Shown here: one piece after another, positions 63,609-64,000 of the stretch
Layout: each line of letters starts with the position of its first letter
Numbering within the stretch: the stretch's first letter is position 1
NCBI RefSeq assembly: GCF_007990445.1
Contig: NZ_AP019841.1
Span: 992,001 to 1,056,000, forward strand
DNA: 64,000 nt
Direction of reading: 5' to 3'
Origin: Leptotrichia wadei
GTDB taxonomy: Bacteria; Fusobacteriota; Fusobacteriia; Fusobacteriales; Leptotrichiaceae
Made by a program: the position numbers and the translations under genes
Notes under the pieces: model-generated
Databases searched by the model: none
The model's input: only the letters and a program-made list of their open reading frames with translations
Told to the model about the DNA's origin: nothing

Positions 63609-64000
63609 TTATTTTTTTCTTTTATTTCTTACAAATTGTATAAAAGATATAATTTCCTGCTTTTCTGCATCCGTGTAATTTAGAGAATTAAGGATGTATT
63701 CATCTAAATCATCATCTGGAATCAGGTCAGCTTGGCGATTTAAAAAGTAGCTTGTAATTGCTCCTGTGATCATACCAAAAGTTCCCATTCCAATGAGTAT
63801 TAGAAAAATAGCAATTATTCTTCCAATAAATGTATGCGGGTAGACATCGCCGTAACCGACGGTAGTTGCAGTTACAAATGCCCACCATAAGCTGTTGAAA
63901 TAGGATAGCTTTTCAACATAGGAAACTATCAGGGCAGATACGATAATTCCTAGTACAGCGAAAATTAACAAATAAATAAGTCCATTTGCCCTTAAAATTT
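63609..64000 (-). CDS. Potassium channel protein, C-terminal part (5' end outside window)
   Basis: The frame is open to the window edge on the minus strand, adding ILRANGLIYLLIFAVLG before the usual start, so the gene is cut. It has a pore helix and selectivity filter (WWAFVTATTVGYGDVYPHT), a last helix (IIAIFLILIGMGTFGMITGA) and a short cytosolic tail with acidic residues (IPDDDLDEYILNSL). The preceding helix (S5) is partly visible. It is a Kv-like or 2-TM potassium channel. The missing N-terminus decides which. Confidence 0.88.
   Translation of the reverse strand, partial: ILRANGLIYLLIFAVLGIIVSALIVSYVEKLSYFNSLWWAFVTATTVGYGDVYPHTFIGRIIAIFLILIGMGTFGMITGAITSYFLNRQADLIPDDDLDEYILNSLNYTDAEKQEIISFIQFVRNKRKK

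Overview
The window is low-GC DNA from a diderm (outer-membrane) bacterium and most resembles Leptotrichia or a close relative in the Fusobacteriota. This placement is inferred from gene content, not from a search. The evidence is very AT-rich codon use, a lipid A pathway (lpxC, fabZ, lpxA, lpxI, lpxB) inside an otherwise Firmicutes-like gene set, LpxI instead of LpxH, many lipoproteins, and a RclA-type hypothiocyanous acid reductase that would suit an oral niche. I recognised no rRNA, tRNA or CRISPR array.

Region 1 (1-2.3 kb, minus strand) holds a DUF979/DUF969 membrane pair and a PhzF-like enzyme. Region 2 (2.4-9.1 kb) is a complete type I restriction-modification operon, hsdM-hsdS-hsdR. 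Its HsdS is unusual: it has three target-recognition domains, a 12-bp in-frame spacer repeat and a (GCACA)8 tract placed so that any out-of-frame change stops translation after the second domain. Region 3 (9.2-11.8 kb) has an autoregulated MarR gene with two operators, an FMN reductase and a FucO-type iron alcohol dehydrogenase.

Region 4 (12-29 kb) is accessory. It contains two related PD-(D/E)XK-type proteins (one apparently without its catalytic residues), a WYL regulator and an FtsZ-like protein that has lost the GTP-binding signature. An IS605-type tnpB with a recognisable omega-RNA/right end follows. Next come decayed remnants (aldo/keto reductase, LysR, an IS3 end fused to a broken ybaK), then a TMEM175-like channel, SseB-like and AraC-like genes. 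The rest is a Schlafen/AlbA-type ATP-binding protein between two copies of a 56-bp palindromic repeat, a MATE pump, a yefM-yoeB toxin-antitoxin pair, and a two-gene unit made of a glycine-rich membrane protein and a Sel1-repeat protein with a heptad-repeat tail.

Region 5 (29-45 kb) is mostly housekeeping and transport: rclA, DUF896, a HAD phosphatase, mnmA, an M15 peptidase, an AEC transporter, a polar amino acid ABC operon, the metN-metI-metQ methionine operon and a PepO-like M13 peptidase. Region 6 (45-56 kb) is a long same-strand cluster for the envelope and replication: lpxC-fabZ-lpxA-lpxI-lpxB-MATE-plsY-gpsA-sigma factor-dnaN, then metA. Region 7 (56-64 kb) carries a YiiX-like hydrolase, an Mrp ATPase, an atypical response regulator behind a short leader ORF, a Mn-type superoxide dismutase, DUF1858, htpX, an orphan VgrG-like spike protein and the 3' part of a potassium channel gene.

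The strongest candidates for something undescribed are the HsdS switch, the degenerate FtsZ-like gene with its nuclease neighbours, the repeat-flanked AlbA/ATPase gene and the membrane/Sel1 pair.
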